Source: Diaphorobacter sp. HDW4A
GTDB lineage: Bacteria; Pseudomonadota; Gammaproteobacteria; Burkholderiales; Burkholderiaceae_C
Direction of reading: 5' to 3'
DNA length: 64,000 nucleotides
Assembly: GCF_011305995.1 (NCBI RefSeq)
Contig: NZ_CP049910.1
Location: 744,001-808,000 of the forward strand
A program made the position numbers and the translations under genes. The notes under the pieces are model-generated. The model saw only the letters and a program-made list of their open reading frames with translations. It searched no databases and was not told where the DNA came from. Shown here piece by piece: positions 1 through 8,745 of the stretch. Within the stretch, counting starts at the first letter, position 1. Each line of letters begins with the position of its first letter.

Positions 1-522
1 AATTCAAGAACCATCATCCTTTTGCTGATTTCCATCGTCATTGCGGCGCTCGCCGTGTTGAACTGGAACACGTTGGTCACCCCCACCACCGTGTCGCTTG
101 GCGTGACCGAAATCCAGGCACCGCTCGGCGCCATCATGCTGGGGCTGACGATTCTGCTCTGCGTATTCTTTTTGGCTTACGTGCTCACGCTGCACGGCTC
201 GGTGCTGGTGGAGACACGTCGCCACGTCAAAGAAATGGCCGCCCAACGCGAGCTGGCCGACAAGGCAGAGCTGTCGCGCTTCACCGAGCTGCGCCAGTTT
301 CTGGAAACCCAGCAGCGTCAGCAGCAGGACCTGTTCAACGCACGCATGGATGCCATGGAAGCCCGCGTGATGGCGCGTACGGCAGAGGCTGAGAACGTGA
401 CCGCCGCCTTCATGGGCCAACTGGAAGACCAACTGCGTGGGCGCGGCGTGTCCACACCGGTGTCAAGCCGCGTGGCGGATGTCGATGTCGGATCGTTCAA
501 GCCGTCTGGCGATCGCTTCTGA
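1..522 (+). CDS. LapA-like two-helix membrane protein with coiled-coil tail (5' end cut)
   Basis: The reading frame is open from the first base, so the true start lies outside the window; 173 residues are visible. The N-terminus is a hydrophobic helix (ILLLISIVIAALAVL), then a short polar loop, a second helix (GAIMLGLTILLCVFFLAYVL) and a long charged, Gln/Glu/Arg-rich cytoplasmic tail that should form a coiled coil. This two-helix-plus-coil layout is that of LapA-domain (DUF1049) proteins, which in enterics help assemble lipopolysaccharide. The function here is inferred from architecture only, since no catalytic motif is visible. A strong hairpin terminator follows the stop codon directly. 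Confidence 0.6.
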   Translation, partial: NSRTIILLLISIVIAALAVLNWNTLVTPTTVSLGVTEIQAPLGAIMLGLTILLCVFFLAYVLTLHGSVLVETRRHVKEMAAQRELADKAELSRFTELRQFLETQQRQQQDLFNARMDAMEARVMARTAEAENVTAAFMGQLEDQLRGRGVSTPVSSRVADVDVGSFKPSGDRF

Positions 523-550
523 TCTTCAAATCGGGTAGTCCAAACAAAAA

Positions 551-589
551 CGCCGTGCTGCAAATGCATGCAGCACGGCGCTTTTTTTC
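551..589. terminator. Bidirectional intrinsic terminator
   Basis: An 11-bp perfect stem (CGCCGTGCTGC, 551-561, with 570-580) closes an 8-nt loop. It is followed by seven T on the plus strand and flanked by five A on the left, so it can end both the membrane-protein gene on the plus strand and the cytochrome gene arriving on the minus strand. Confidence 0.9.
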
Positions 590-636
590 TTGGGGGAACG
601 ACGTCGAAACGCCGCATCGTGGAATGATCGATCAGA

Positions 637-942
637 TCATTTCAGCGTCAGCACCCACTCGGCCAGCTTCTTGGCTTCGGCGTCGTTGACCTGTGCATTC
701 GCGGGCATGGGAACCGGACCCCATACGCCGGAGCCGCCCTTGAGGATCTTGCCTGCCAGAGTGTCCACTGCGCCAGCCTTGCCTGCGTACTTGGCGGCCA
801 CTTCCTTGAAGGCAGGGCCAACCAGCTTCTTGTCGACTGAATGGCAGGCCATGCAGTTTTTCGACGTTGCGAGAGCCTGATCAGCGAAGGCTGGGGCTGC
901 CACTGCGAGGGTCATTGCGAGAGTGATCAGGGAGCGCTTCAT
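637..942 (-). CDS. Class I monohaem cytochrome c (c551/c552 type), periplasmic
   Basis: This is a 101-residue small electron carrier. Residues 1-20 form a signal peptide ([19 protein letters not shown]) with an AxA cleavage site. The mature protein has one haem-attachment motif, CMACH, near its N-terminus and a distal Met ligand in the motif VPMPAN, the standard His/Met pattern of bacterial cytochrome c551/c552. It probably shuttles electrons in the periplasm to a terminal oxidase or nitrite reductase; the partner cannot be told from sequence. The chosen ATG is preceded by an AAGAAG-type ribosome site. It is monocistronic and ends toward the shared hairpin terminator. Confidence 0.9.
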   Translation of the reverse strand: MKRSLITLAMTLAVAAPAFADQALATSKNCMACHSVDKKLVGPAFKEVAAKYAGKAGAVDTLAGKILKGGSGVWGPVPMPANAQVNDAEAKKLAEWVLTLK

Positions 943-1129
943 CTTCTTTTCCTATCTTCCGTGGGTTACAGTTACTGCTACTTAATGCGATTGTAGTGAT
1001 CGGGGTTGACCGGAATCGATGATCCCGTTCAAGAAATTTCGGTCTCCGGGTCGGATGAGTTTTTACTTATCGGATGCAATCTACACGCGCAATCGAAAAA
1101 ATCGACAAGGCATTCTGGAGGAACCTACC

Positions 1130-1366
1130 GTGTACACATTGGTTTTGGGGATTTTGCTGGTCCTGCTCAAGTATCTCGATGTCAGTCCCGTAGTCAATTG
1201 GTCATGGTGGGCCGTGCTTTCCCCGTTTGCCGTCTCGGCGATCTGGTGGGCGTGGGCTGATGCGTCTGGTTACACCAAGCGCAAGGCCATGGAAAAGATG
1301 GACCAGCGCCGCAAGGACCGCATCGACCGGGCCAAGCAAGCCATGGGCCGCGGCGACAGGCGCTGA
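1130..1366 (+). CDS. Small Trp-rich membrane protein
   Basis: A 78-residue protein starting at GTG. The start is chosen because GGAGG (1117-1121) lies 8 nt upstream and because residues before it look non-coding; the frame is open back to an ATG at 1019. It has two hydrophobic segments (LVLGILLVLLKYL, then WWAVLSPFAVSAIWWAWA) with several Trp, then a basic tail rich in Lys and Arg. This matches the 'small Trp-rich protein' family that I remember as restricted to Burkholderiales and often found near ilvD. The function is unknown; it is probably an inner-membrane peptide. Confidence 0.75.
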   Translation: MYTLVLGILLVLLKYLDVSPVVNWSWWAVLSPFAVSAIWWAWADASGYTKRKAMEKMDQRRKDRIDRAKQAMGRGDRR

Positions 1367-1699
1367 AGGACTGGCAGTTCGCGAGACTTCAAACATGGGC
1401 GGATCTTGCATCCGGCCTGTGTGAACCTGATGTGTACTGTGTAAAGCCATCGCAAACGCCCGCGTGGCGCGAATGCCTATGGCCCCTCTCGGGAAGCAGG
1501 GCGGGCGCTGCGAGATAATCGACAATTTGCGTCCGGCGCGCTTTCGCAGGAGCCCACAAGGCTTCCCCACCCTGCGGCCGGGCACCTGACCCGGCGTACC
1601 CTGCGGGCCCATGGAACTTTTTTGATAAATTGGCTGGCCTCATCGAGAGTGCTCACAGCCCGGAAAAGTCTTTCTTCAAGTTTCTTCTCAGTAACCACG
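1367..1699. other. 333-bp gap upstream of ilvD; possible leader hairpin
   Basis: No credible gene is seen. A GCCGGG/CCCGGC hairpin (1577-1582 with 1590-1595) and a T6 run (1618-1623) lie about 80-120 nt before ilvD, too far apart for a classic terminator but compatible with a structured leader. A GATAAT hexamer at 1514-1519 could be a -10 box, without a good -35. Confidence 0.3.
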
Positions 1700-3568
1700 A
1701 TGCCCGCATACCGTTCCAAAACATCCACCGCCGGTCGCAACATGGCTGGTGCCCGCTCGCTGTGGCGAGCCACCGGCATGAAAGATGGCGACTTCTCCAA
1801 GCCCATCATTGCCGTGGTCAACTCGTTCACGCAGTTTGTGCCGGGCCATGTGCATCTGAAGGATCTGGGCCAGCTTGTCGCCCGCGAGATCGAAGCCGCT
1901 GGCGGTGTCGCCAAGGAGTTCAACACCATCGCCGTGGACGACGGCATCGCCATGGGCCACGACGGCATGTTGTATTCGCTGCCCAGCCGCGAAATCATTG
2001 CCGACTCGGTCGAGTACATGGTGAATGCGCACTGCGCTGACGCGATGGTCTGCATCTCCAACTGCGACAAGATCACCCCAGGCATGCTGATGGCCGCTAT
2101 GCGCCTGAACATCCCCGTCGTGTTCGTCTCCGGTGGCCCGATGGAAGCTGGCAAGGTCAAGCTGGCCGTGCCTGCAGCGGACGGCACCAAGACCATTCAG
2201 ATCAAGAAGCTCGACCTGATCGACGCCATGGTGATGGCCGCCGACGACAAGGTGAGCGACGCCGAGGTGGCCGAAGTTGAGCGCTCGGCTTGCCCGACCT
2301 GCGGTTCCTGCTCGGGCATGTTCACCGCCAACTCCATGAACTGCCTGGCCGAAGCGTTGGGTCTGGCGCTGCCGGGCAACGGCACCGTGGTGGCTACGCA
2401 CGCCGACCGCGAGCAACTTTTCAAGCGCGCCGGTCGCCTGGCCGTGGATCTGTGCCAGCGCTACTACGAGCAGGAAGACGTGAGCATCCTGCCGCGCTCC
2501 ATGGGTTTCAAGGCGTTTGAAAACGCCATCACGCTCGACATCGCCATGGGCGGCTCGACCAACACGATTCTTCACTTGCTGGCCATCGCCCAGGAAGCCG
2601 AGATCGACTTCACGATGCGCGACATCGACCGCCTCTCGCGCACCGTGCCGCAGCTATGCAAGGTCGCGCCCAACACCAACAAGTACCACATCGAAGACGT
2701 GCACCGCGCAGGCGGCATCATGGCCATCCTCGGCGAGCTGGACCGCGCAGGCAAGCTGCATACCGACGTGCCCACCGTGCACGCCAAGACCATGAAAGAA
2801 GCGCTCGCGCAATGGGATATCACCCAGACGCAGGACGAGGCCGTCAAGACCTTCTACATGGCAGGCCCTGCGGGTATCCCCACGCAGGTCGCGTTCAGCC
2901 AGAATACCCGCTGGCCCAGCCTCGACGCCGACCGCGCCGAAGGCTGCATCCGCTCTTACGAGCATGCGTTCTCGAAAGAGGGCGGCCTCGCGGTGCTCAC
3001 CGGCAACATCGCACTCGACGGTTGCGTGGTGAAGACTGCGGGCGTGGACGACTCCATCCTCGTGTTCGAAGGCCCGGCGCATGTCGTCGAGTCGCAGGAT
3101 GAAGCCGTGGAGAACATCCTCGCCGACAAGGTCAAGGCGGGTGACGTGGTCGTCGTGCGCTACGAAGGCCCCAAGGGCGGCCCCGGCATGCAGGAAATGC
3201 TCTACCCCACGAGCTACATCAAGTCCAAGGGCCTGGGCAAGGCCTGTGCGCTGCTGACGGATGGACGCTTTTCTGGAGGCACGTCCGGCCTGTCGATAGG
3301 CCACTGCTCTCCAGAGGCGGCCGCAGGCGGCGCGATTGGCCTCGTGCGCAACGGTGACAAGATCCGCATCGACATTCCCAACCGCACCATCGACGTGCTG
3401 CTGAGCGACGAAGAACTCGCCAAGCGCCGCGAAGAGCAGAACGCCGCTGGCTGGAAGCCAGTCAAGCCGCGCCCACGCAAAGTGTCCACTGCGCTCAAGG
3501 CATATGCCAAGCTGGTGACGTCGGCGGATAAAGGCGCGGTGCGGGACGCGTCACTGTTGGAAGACTGA
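1700..3568 (+). CDS. ilvD: Dihydroxy-acid dehydratase
   Basis: This enzyme dehydrates 2,3-dihydroxyisovalerate and 2,3-dihydroxy-3-methylvalerate to the 2-keto acids, the third shared step of Val/Ile (and Leu) synthesis in the cytosol. It has 622 residues, close to the 616 of E. coli IlvD. The start is set at MPAYRSK because E. coli IlvD begins MPKYRS and the family block [15 protein letters not shown] follows. Fe-S ligand motifs are present: [12 protein letters not shown] and [19 protein letters not shown]. The C-terminal block [14 protein letters not shown] is also intact. The ribosome site is weak. It is monocistronic, closed by a terminator at 3619-3654. Confidence 0.97.
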   Translation: MPAYRSKTSTAGRNMAGARSLWRATGMKDGDFSKPIIAVVNSFTQFVPGHVHLKDLGQLVAREIEAAGGVAKEFNTIAVDDGIAMGHDGMLYSLPSREIIADSVEYMVNAHCADAMVCISNCDKITPGMLMAAMRLNIPVVFVSGGPMEAGKVKLAVPAADGTKTIQIKKLDLIDAMVMAADDKVSDAEVAEVERSACPTCGSCSGMFTANSMNCLAEALGLALPGNGTVVATHADREQLFKRAGRLAVDLCQRYYEQEDVSILPRSMGFKAFENAITLDIAMGGSTNTILHLLAIAQEAEIDFTMRDIDRLSRTVPQLCKVAPNTNKYHIEDVHRAGGIMAILGELDRAGKLHTDVPTVHAKTMKEALAQWDITQTQDEAVKTFYMAGPAGIPTQVAFSQNTRWPSLDADRAEGCIRSYEHAFSKEGGLAVLTGNIALDGCVVKTAGVDDSILVFEGPAHVVESQDEAVENILADKVKAGDVVVVRYEGPKGGPGMQEMLYPTSYIKSKGLGKACALLTDGRFSGGTSGLSIGHCSPEAAAGGAIGLVRNGDKIRIDIPNRTIDVLLSDEELAKRREEQNAAGWKPVKPRPRKVSTALKAYAKLVTSADKGAVRDASLLED

Positions 3569-3618
3569 AGCACATGGCACTGACGCGGGATGATCGTCCG
3601 CGTCAGGTGGCGCTGCAG

Positions 3619-3654
3619 AAATAAAGCCGCTCCCGAGAGAGCGGTTTTATTTTG
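3619..3654 (+). terminator. ilvD intrinsic terminator
   Basis: The stem CCGCTC (3627-3632) pairs with GAGCGG (3639-3644), extended outward by an A/T-rich arm (AAATAAAG with TTTTATTT) to about 14 bp, and ends in a T-rich tract. Confidence 0.85.
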
Positions 3655-4014
3655 CTCAGGCAGATAGTGGCGTTATATGACCCCAGGGAGAGTCTGAAAC
3701 GGGTGGTTTCTGAGCCAAGCGACCCGGGCCCGCCGATGCCCGCGCATCATCCAGATCGAAAGCGCAGTCGAAATATTTTTCGTCCTCGCTCCAGGGGGCT
3801 TGCTCCTTCCAAAGTGTCTCTGATCAGTGCCGGGTCAGTCCGTGCGCATGAATGCCGCAGCAACGATTTTGGTAGTGCAACTGGCCACAGTTCTGGTCAG
3901 CAGTCCTGTAGGGCCGCGGCTTTGTTTGCAGCGGGTGCTGCGATCACCCGTTGTCGCAAGCGTGGTTCGATTCGTTGATCGGAGGAATCGAGCGCCTTGG
4001 ACGACGCGAACCAC

Positions 4015-4057
4015 AAAGCTCCTTTGAAAGGCCAAAGGCCTGACCGAGGAGCTTTTT
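4015..4057. terminator. Hairpin downstream of ycaC, probable terminator
   Basis: AAAGCTCCT (4015-4023) pairs with AGGAGCTTT (4047-4055). The T run is better on the plus strand, but the position, 17 bp past the ycaC stop on the minus strand, suggests it ends that transcript. Confidence 0.55.
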
Positions 4058-4073
4058 CACGGGTGTGAGGGGG

Positions 4074-4709
4074 TCACTTTGCCTGCACTGAAGATGCCAC
4101 GCCGTAGCTGTTCATCAGATTGCGGTAGTCCGGAATGTGATTGGCAAACAGCGTGCCGAGTCCTTCGACGTCGTTGCGCCAATCGCGGTGCAGTTCGCAG
4201 GCGACGCCGAACCAGGTCATCAACTGGGCACCGGCTTGCTCCATGCGGCTCCAGGCGCTGTGACGGGTGAGTTCGTTGAAGGTGCCGGAGGCATCGGTCA
4301 CGACGAACACCTCAAAGCCTTCGGCGAGGGCCGAGAGGGCGGGGAAGGCCACGCAGACCTCGGTCACCACGCCTGCGATGATGAGCTGCTTCTTGCCGGT
4401 GGCACGGATGGCGGCCACGAATTCCTCATTGTCCCAGGCGTTGATCTGGCCGGGGCGGGCGATGTAGGGCGCATCGGGGAAGGTGGCGGTCAGTTCGGGC
4501 ATGAGTGGGCCATTGGGGCCGTTTTCAAAGCTGGTGGTCAGAATGGTCGGCAGCTTGAAGTACTTGGCCAGATCGGCCAGCGCAAGCACGTTGTTCTTGA
4601 AGCGGTCGGGCTCGATATCGCGCACCAGCGACAGCAGGCCGGCCTGATGGTCCACCAGCAGAGCGGCGGCGTTGTTTTTGTCGAGGCGGGCGTAGTCTTT
4701 GCGGGTCAT
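4074..4709 (-). CDS. ycaC: YcaC-type isochorismatase-like hydrolase
   Basis: A 211-residue cysteine-hydrolase-superfamily protein. The alignment to remembered E. coli YcaC is near end to end, with shared blocks such as VDHQAGLLSLVRDIEPD, RPGQINAWDNEEF and FGVACELHRDWRND. The catalytic set Asp (LLVDHQAG), Lys and Cys (VVTEVCVAF) is visible, although the physiological substrate of YcaC is not established. The start is the MTRKDY codon because AAGGAGC precedes it; an open frame extends further upstream but overlaps the pirin gene. It follows the pirin gene after 146 bp on the same strand and is probably cotranscribed. Cytosolic; no signal peptide. Confidence 0.92.
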   Translation of the reverse strand: MTRKDYARLDKNNAAALLVDHQAGLLSLVRDIEPDRFKNNVLALADLAKYFKLPTILTTSFENGPNGPLMPELTATFPDAPYIARPGQINAWDNEEFVAAIRATGKKQLIIAGVVTEVCVAFPALSALAEGFEVFVVTDASGTFNELTRHSAWSRMEQAGAQLMTWFGVACELHRDWRNDVEGLGTLFANHIPDYRNLMNSYGVASSVQAK

Positions 4710-4855
4710 GAATGCTCCTTGGTTGAAAAACGGGTTTGAAGGCGAGTTGGGAAAAAAGAGGTGTTTGAAATCTCTGGCGTGCAGTGCTCCCAGCGTTGCC
4801 CCGAGGAGGGCAACGCCTGGGATGGCTGCATGGGGCGCCGACGGGCGGCGCGTGC

Positions 4856-5764
4856 TCAGTGGGCCTGCGCTGCGCTGTCGCTTGTCACGCTTATCGTGGC
4901 CGGGATCTGCCCGAAGCGGCCGGTGCGCATGTCCTCCATGGCCTCTTCGATTTCGGCCTTGGTGTTCATCACGAATGGTCCGTAGCCGACCACGGGTTCG
5001 TTGATCGGCTCGCCCGAGAGCCACAACAGCGTCACATCGTTGTTGGCCTCGAGCAGGACGCGGTCGGCGTCGCGCTCAAGGTGCACCAACTGACCTTCGC
5101 GCGCCACCTGGTCACCGTTGATCAGCACTGTGCCGTGCAATACCACCACAGCCAGCGTGTGGCCGGGGATGGCAGGTAGCTCGGCGGTGGCTCCGGCTGC
5201 GAGGCGCACATCCCACACGTTGATGGGTGTGTGCGTCTTCGCGGGTCCGTGGCCTTCACCGAAGTCGCCTGCGATCACACGGACCCGTCCGGCATCATCC
5301 GGCAGCGCGATGCTGGGGATGTTGCGGTTCAGCAGGTTCTGGTAGCCGGGCGCACCGAGCTTGTCCTTGGCGGGCAGATTGACCCAGAGCTGCACCATCT
5401 CCAGCATGCCGCCGGATTGGGTGAAGGCTTCGGAGTGAAACTCCTCGTGCAGGATGCCTGAGGCAGCGGTCATCCACTGCACGTCGCCGGGGCCGATGGT
5501 GCCGCCCGCGCCGGTGGAGTCGCGGTGTGCCACCTCGCCTTCATAGACGATGGTGACGGTCTCGAAACCCCGGTGCGGATGCACGCCCACGCCGCGCGGT
5601 GCGGTGGTGGGTGTGAATGACATCGGGCCCGCGTGGTCGAGCAGCAGGAACGGGCTCAGCGCGCGGCCGTGGTCGCCGTAGCTGAACAGCGAGCGCACGG
5701 GAAAACCGTCGCCCACCCAGTGTGGACGGGGTGCATCGTAGATTCCAATGACTTTCTTCAGCAT
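4856..5764 (-). CDS. Pirin-family cupin protein
   Basis: A 302-residue bicupin. The N-terminal cupin carries the pirin metal motif VHPHRGFETVT and a second histidine/acid group in SGILHEEFH, the expected Fe ligands (three His, one Glu). Family members include the quercetin dioxygenase YhhW and nuclear pirins; here the role is probably an oxidative-stress or flavonoid-type dioxygenase, unproven. The start at MLKKVIG is chosen for its AAGGAGTC ribosome site; an open frame reaches 37 codons further. The gene heads a likely two-gene unit with ycaC and is divergent from a LysR regulator. Confidence 0.9.
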   Translation of the reverse strand: MLKKVIGIYDAPRPHWVGDGFPVRSLFSYGDHGRALSPFLLLDHAGPMSFTPTTAPRGVGVHPHRGFETVTIVYEGEVAHRDSTGAGGTIGPGDVQWMTAASGILHEEFHSEAFTQSGGMLEMVQLWVNLPAKDKLGAPGYQNLLNRNIPSIALPDDAGRVRVIAGDFGEGHGPAKTHTPINVWDVRLAAGATAELPAIPGHTLAVVVLHGTVLINGDQVAREGQLVHLERDADRVLLEANNDVTLLWLSGEPINEPVVGYGPFVMNTKAEIEEAMEDMRTGRFGQIPATISVTSDSAAQAH

Positions 5765-5924
5765 GGCGTGACTCCTTCGGGTGGCGGGCTGCTGCATTTG
5801 CTTGTGGCCTGCCGTTGAACATGTATGAATTATGTGTTTGGAACGATGATTTGATAAGTAAGCAATAATCGGCATCAGTGTTTCAATAATGGAACGATAA
5901 CTTTGACGGAAAAGTGGCTTGCCG
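5765..5924. promoter_or_regulatory. Divergent pirin/LysR control region
   Basis: This A/T-rich 160-bp spacer contains the octamer GGAACGAT twice (5840-5847 and 5891-5898) and an imperfect palindrome GTTTCAATAATGGAAC at 5880-5895. Divergent placement plus dyads is the usual LysR-type operator arrangement. Whether these exact sites bind the regulator is inference. Confidence 0.5.
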
Positions 5925-6839
5925 ATGGTTGCTCCGGATCTGAATGAACTCTTCTACTTCGCCCGGGTGGTGGAGCACGGCGGCTTTGCGTCAGCGGGCC
6001 GGGCGCTGGGAATTCCCAAATCCAAGCTGAGTCGCCGAGTGGCGCAGCTCGAGGAGCGGCTGGGCGTGCAGTTGCTGATGCGCTCCACCCGCAGCTTTGC
6101 GGTGACCGATGTCGGCAAGCGTTACTACGCGCACTGTCGAGCGATGCTTACCGAGGCGACAGCGGCGGAGGAGTCGGTGGCGATGCTGCATGCCGAGCCA
6201 TGCGGGCTGGTGCGGCTGTCGTGCCCGGTGGCGCTGCTGGCGTCGCGGGTGGGGAGCATGCTGGGCACGTTTATGGCGCAGTACCCGCGCGTGCAACTGC
6301 ATGTGGAGGAGACGAATCGCCGGGTAGACGTGGTGGCTGAGGGGCTGGACTTGGCGATCCGCGTGCGCCCGCCACCGCTCGAAGACAGCGATCTGGTGAT
6401 GCGCGTGCTCGCCGATCGTGGGCAAATTCTGGTCGCCAGCCCGCAGTTGGTGGCGCGCTGCGGTGGCAATCCGCTCGGGCCTGCCGATCTGTCTGACTGG
6501 CCAAGCATGGATGTCGGCGTTCCCAAAGAGCATCACCGCTGGCTGCTGCTCGGGCCCCAAGGGGCGAGCGCGGATGTGCGCCATCAACCGCGCTATGTGA
6601 CGGGATCGTTGCTGGCGCTGCGTGCGGCGGCCGAGTCGGGTGTGGGGGTGGTGCAGCTGCCGCGCATGTTCGTGCAGGAGCTGTGCACGAGCGGCGCGCT
6701 GGTGGAGGTACTGCCCGGCTGGGAGCCACGGCGCGAGCTGGTGCACGCCGTGTTCGCGTCACGTCGCGGGCAGTTGCCTGCGGTGCGCGCGCTGCTGGAT
6801 TTTCTGGCGGAGCAGTTCGAGCAGCTCAAGGAGGACTAG
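5925..6839 (+). CDS. LysR-family transcriptional regulator
   Basis: 304 residues with an N-terminal winged helix-turn-helix (residues about 5-60: ELFYFARVVEHGGFASAGRALGIPKSKLSRRVAQLE) and a type-2 periplasmic-binding-like effector domain (about 90-295). I start at the ATG of MVAPDLNEL; a TTG two codons upstream (5919) is possible and sits nearer the GGAAAAG ribosome site. It is transcribed away from the pirin-ycaC unit and is its most likely regulator. The inducer is unknown. Confidence 0.88.
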   Translation: MVAPDLNELFYFARVVEHGGFASAGRALGIPKSKLSRRVAQLEERLGVQLLMRSTRSFAVTDVGKRYYAHCRAMLTEATAAEESVAMLHAEPCGLVRLSCPVALLASRVGSMLGTFMAQYPRVQLHVEETNRRVDVVAEGLDLAIRVRPPPLEDSDLVMRVLADRGQILVASPQLVARCGGNPLGPADLSDWPSMDVGVPKEHHRWLLLGPQGASADVRHQPRYVTGSLLALRAAAESGVGVVQLPRMFVQELCTSGALVEVLPGWEPRRELVHAVFASRRGQLPAVRALLDFLAEQFEQLKED

Positions 6840-6873
6840 GACGGAGCGGGCACTCAGTCCCGTCCCGTTTGGA

Positions 6874-7356
6874 TCAGGCGCCAGCGGATGTCGACGATTG
6901 CGTCTGCAGATAGTTTTGCAGGCCGATCAGATCGATCAGGCCGAGTTGCTTTTCGAGCCAGTAGGCGTGGTCTTCCTCGGTGTCGCGCAGTTGGGCGAGC
7001 AGGATGTCGCGACTTACGTAGTCCTTGTGCAGCTCGCACAGCGCCATGCTCGCCTTGAGGTTGGCGCGCACGGTGTACTCGGTCTCAAGATCCTTCTTGA
7101 GCATCTCGACCACGGTCTCACCGGGCTCGAATGCGTGCGGGCGCATGTCGGGCTTGCCTTCGAGCATCAGGATGCGGCGCAGGATGGCGTCGGCGTGTGC
7201 TGTCTCTTCTTCCATCTCATGGCCGATGCGCTCATACAGGCGCACGAAGCCCTGATCTTCGTACTGGCGCGAGTGGATGAAATACTGGTCGCGCGCAGCG
7301 AGTTCGCCGCGCAGCAATTCCTTGAGGCTTTCGATGACTTCGGGGATACCTTGCAT
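6874..7356 (-). CDS. bfr: Bacterioferritin subunit lacking the haem-ligand Met52
   Basis: This 160-residue four-helix iron-storage protein is colinear with E. coli Bfr. The start at MQGIPEV mirrors the E. coli start MKGDTKV. Ferroxidase-centre residues are kept: Glu18, Glu51, His54, a Glu in DLETEY and the Glu/His pair in TEEDHAYW. The position equal to E. coli Met52, which binds the inter-subunit haem, is Thr52 (motif EEETAHAD). Such subunits, known from two-gene Bfr systems, should mineralise iron but not bind haem alone. No bfd (ferredoxin) or second bfr lies nearby. The ribosome site AGAAG is moderate. Confidence 0.93.
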   Translation of the reverse strand: MQGIPEVIESLKELLRGELAARDQYFIHSRQYEDQGFVRLYERIGHEMEEETAHADAILRRILMLEGKPDMRPHAFEPGETVVEMLKKDLETEYTVRANLKASMALCELHKDYVSRDILLAQLRDTEEDHAYWLEKQLGLIDLIGLQNYLQTQSSTSAGA

Positions 7357-7428
7357 GGTGATCTTCTTTCTTTTTGGGATACTGATAAACCCGAAGTATG
7401 ACGGGCGAATCGCTCTTCGCAAAGTCAA

Positions 7429-8634
7429 TTAGCCGGTATTGCGGATTGGGTGATTCTGACTCGCATTTATGGGCCTGCAGAGCCACCACGCGACCCCCAC
7501 CAGAACCACCAGCGCGAACACATTGATCGCCTGCCAGCCAAGCGTCTGCATGAGTGCGCCGCAACTGAACGACATGATGGCGGCGACGGCGCTGTTAGTC
7601 CATTCCATCATCGGTTGCGCGGTTGCGCGCTCCTCGGGCGAATGCGCCAAAGTGAGCAGGGTGGTACCCGCGAGCAGCATGAGATTCCAACCTGCGCCCA
7701 GCAATAGTGAACTGATCAGAAACAGCGTGGCCGACAGCCCGCTCAAGGCCAGCGCCGCACTGGCCGTCAGCAGCAAAGCGCCTGTCCACGCGACCGGCCG
7801 AGCCCCCCAGCGATCCACCAGCGAGCCAGCTACCAGCGATGGCAGAAACATGCCCAGCACATGCCACTGGATCACCTGCGTTGATGTGCCCAGCGCGTGC
7901 CCGTGGCCATGCATGGCGAGCGGCGTGGCGTTCATCACCAGAATCATCAGCCCATGCCCGCAAGCCGTGATGCTCAGTGCCTGACGTATGGCGGGGCGCG
8001 ACCAAAGCTCGCGACGCAGCGCCTTGTTGGATGGCGCTGCTTTCGCACTGACGGGCGCGGCCGAGACGCTCTCCGGCAGCCAGCTCAACAGCACCAAGGC
8101 GCACAGCGCCAGCACCGAGATGAACACGTACGCTCCCGCCATCGGTGTGGCAAACCAGTTCACCGCGTGCAGTGCCACACCGGGCGCGAACAGGGCTGCG
8201 GCGATGCCGCCCGCCACCACCCACGCGGCGGCGCGGCCCTTGTACCGGGCGTCGACACCGTCGAGCGCAGCGAATCGGTAGAACCCGGCAGATGCCTGAT
8301 ATACGCCAAGCAACAGCATTGCGCCGCAGAACAGCAGAAAACTCGCTGCATGCACGGCATAGGCGGCGAGCAACCCGGCCGCAATGCCGAACACCGCACC
8401 GCGCTGCAGCCCGCGGCGTCGTCCGCGCTGCTGCATCCAGCGCGCGAGCGCGCCCACGGCCAGCAGGTTGCCAAGCACCAGCAGGGCGAGCGGCAAGGTT
8501 GCGAGTAGCGACGAGGGCGCGAGGCGTTGGCCGATCAGCGCCGTCAACGCGATGCCGATGATGGAGCAGGACCAGTAGAGCGCCTGCGCTGCACTGAGCA
8601 CGGCGAGTTGGGGGTGGCGACGAAGAATCATCAT
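7429..8634 (-). CDS. Major facilitator superfamily transporter, 12 helices
   Basis: 401 residues, almost entirely hydrophobic, with about twelve transmembrane segments and a charged central loop (about residues 180-210). The motif SLVDRWGARPVAW after helix 8 and the R/G-rich loop RRGRRRGLQRG after helix 2 are MFS loop signatures. The substrate is not readable; the general look is of a drug/metabolite exporter. Two adjacent ATG codons start the protein (MMILRRHP). It lies 112 bp downstream of a GlxA-type regulator on the same strand, so the two may form a regulator-exporter unit, and it ends 73 bp before the bfr start. Confidence 0.8.
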   Translation of the reverse strand: MMILRRHPQLAVLSAAQALYWSCSIIGIALTALIGQRLAPSSLLATLPLALLVLGNLLAVGALARWMQQRGRRRGLQRGAVFGIAAGLLAAYAVHAASFLLFCGAMLLLGVYQASAGFYRFAALDGVDARYKGRAAAWVVAGGIAAALFAPGVALHAVNWFATPMAGAYVFISVLALCALVLLSWLPESVSAAPVSAKAAPSNKALRRELWSRPAIRQALSITACGHGLMILVMNATPLAMHGHGHALGTSTQVIQWHVLGMFLPSLVAGSLVDRWGARPVAWTGALLLTASAALALSGLSATLFLISSLLLGAGWNLMLLAGTTLLTLAHSPEERATAQPMMEWTNSAVAAIMSFSCGALMQTLGWQAINVFALVVLVGVAWWLCRPINASQNHPIRNTG

Positions 8635-8745
8635 GATGGGTTGTGGACTCCACGGAGAAAAAACGAAAGGCGCAGGAAGGCCCGGCCGCAGCACGTTCGG
8701 CGCTGCGGAAATGAAGACGGAAACGGATCGCGTTGAGGAGGGAAA

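Larger units (their letters stand above)
3569..4073. other. 505-bp intergenic stretch with terminators only
   Basis: It holds the ilvD terminator and, near 4015-4057, a hairpin that can end the converging ycaC operon. Between them I see no open frame with coding character, RNA signature or repeat. Confidence 0.4.
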
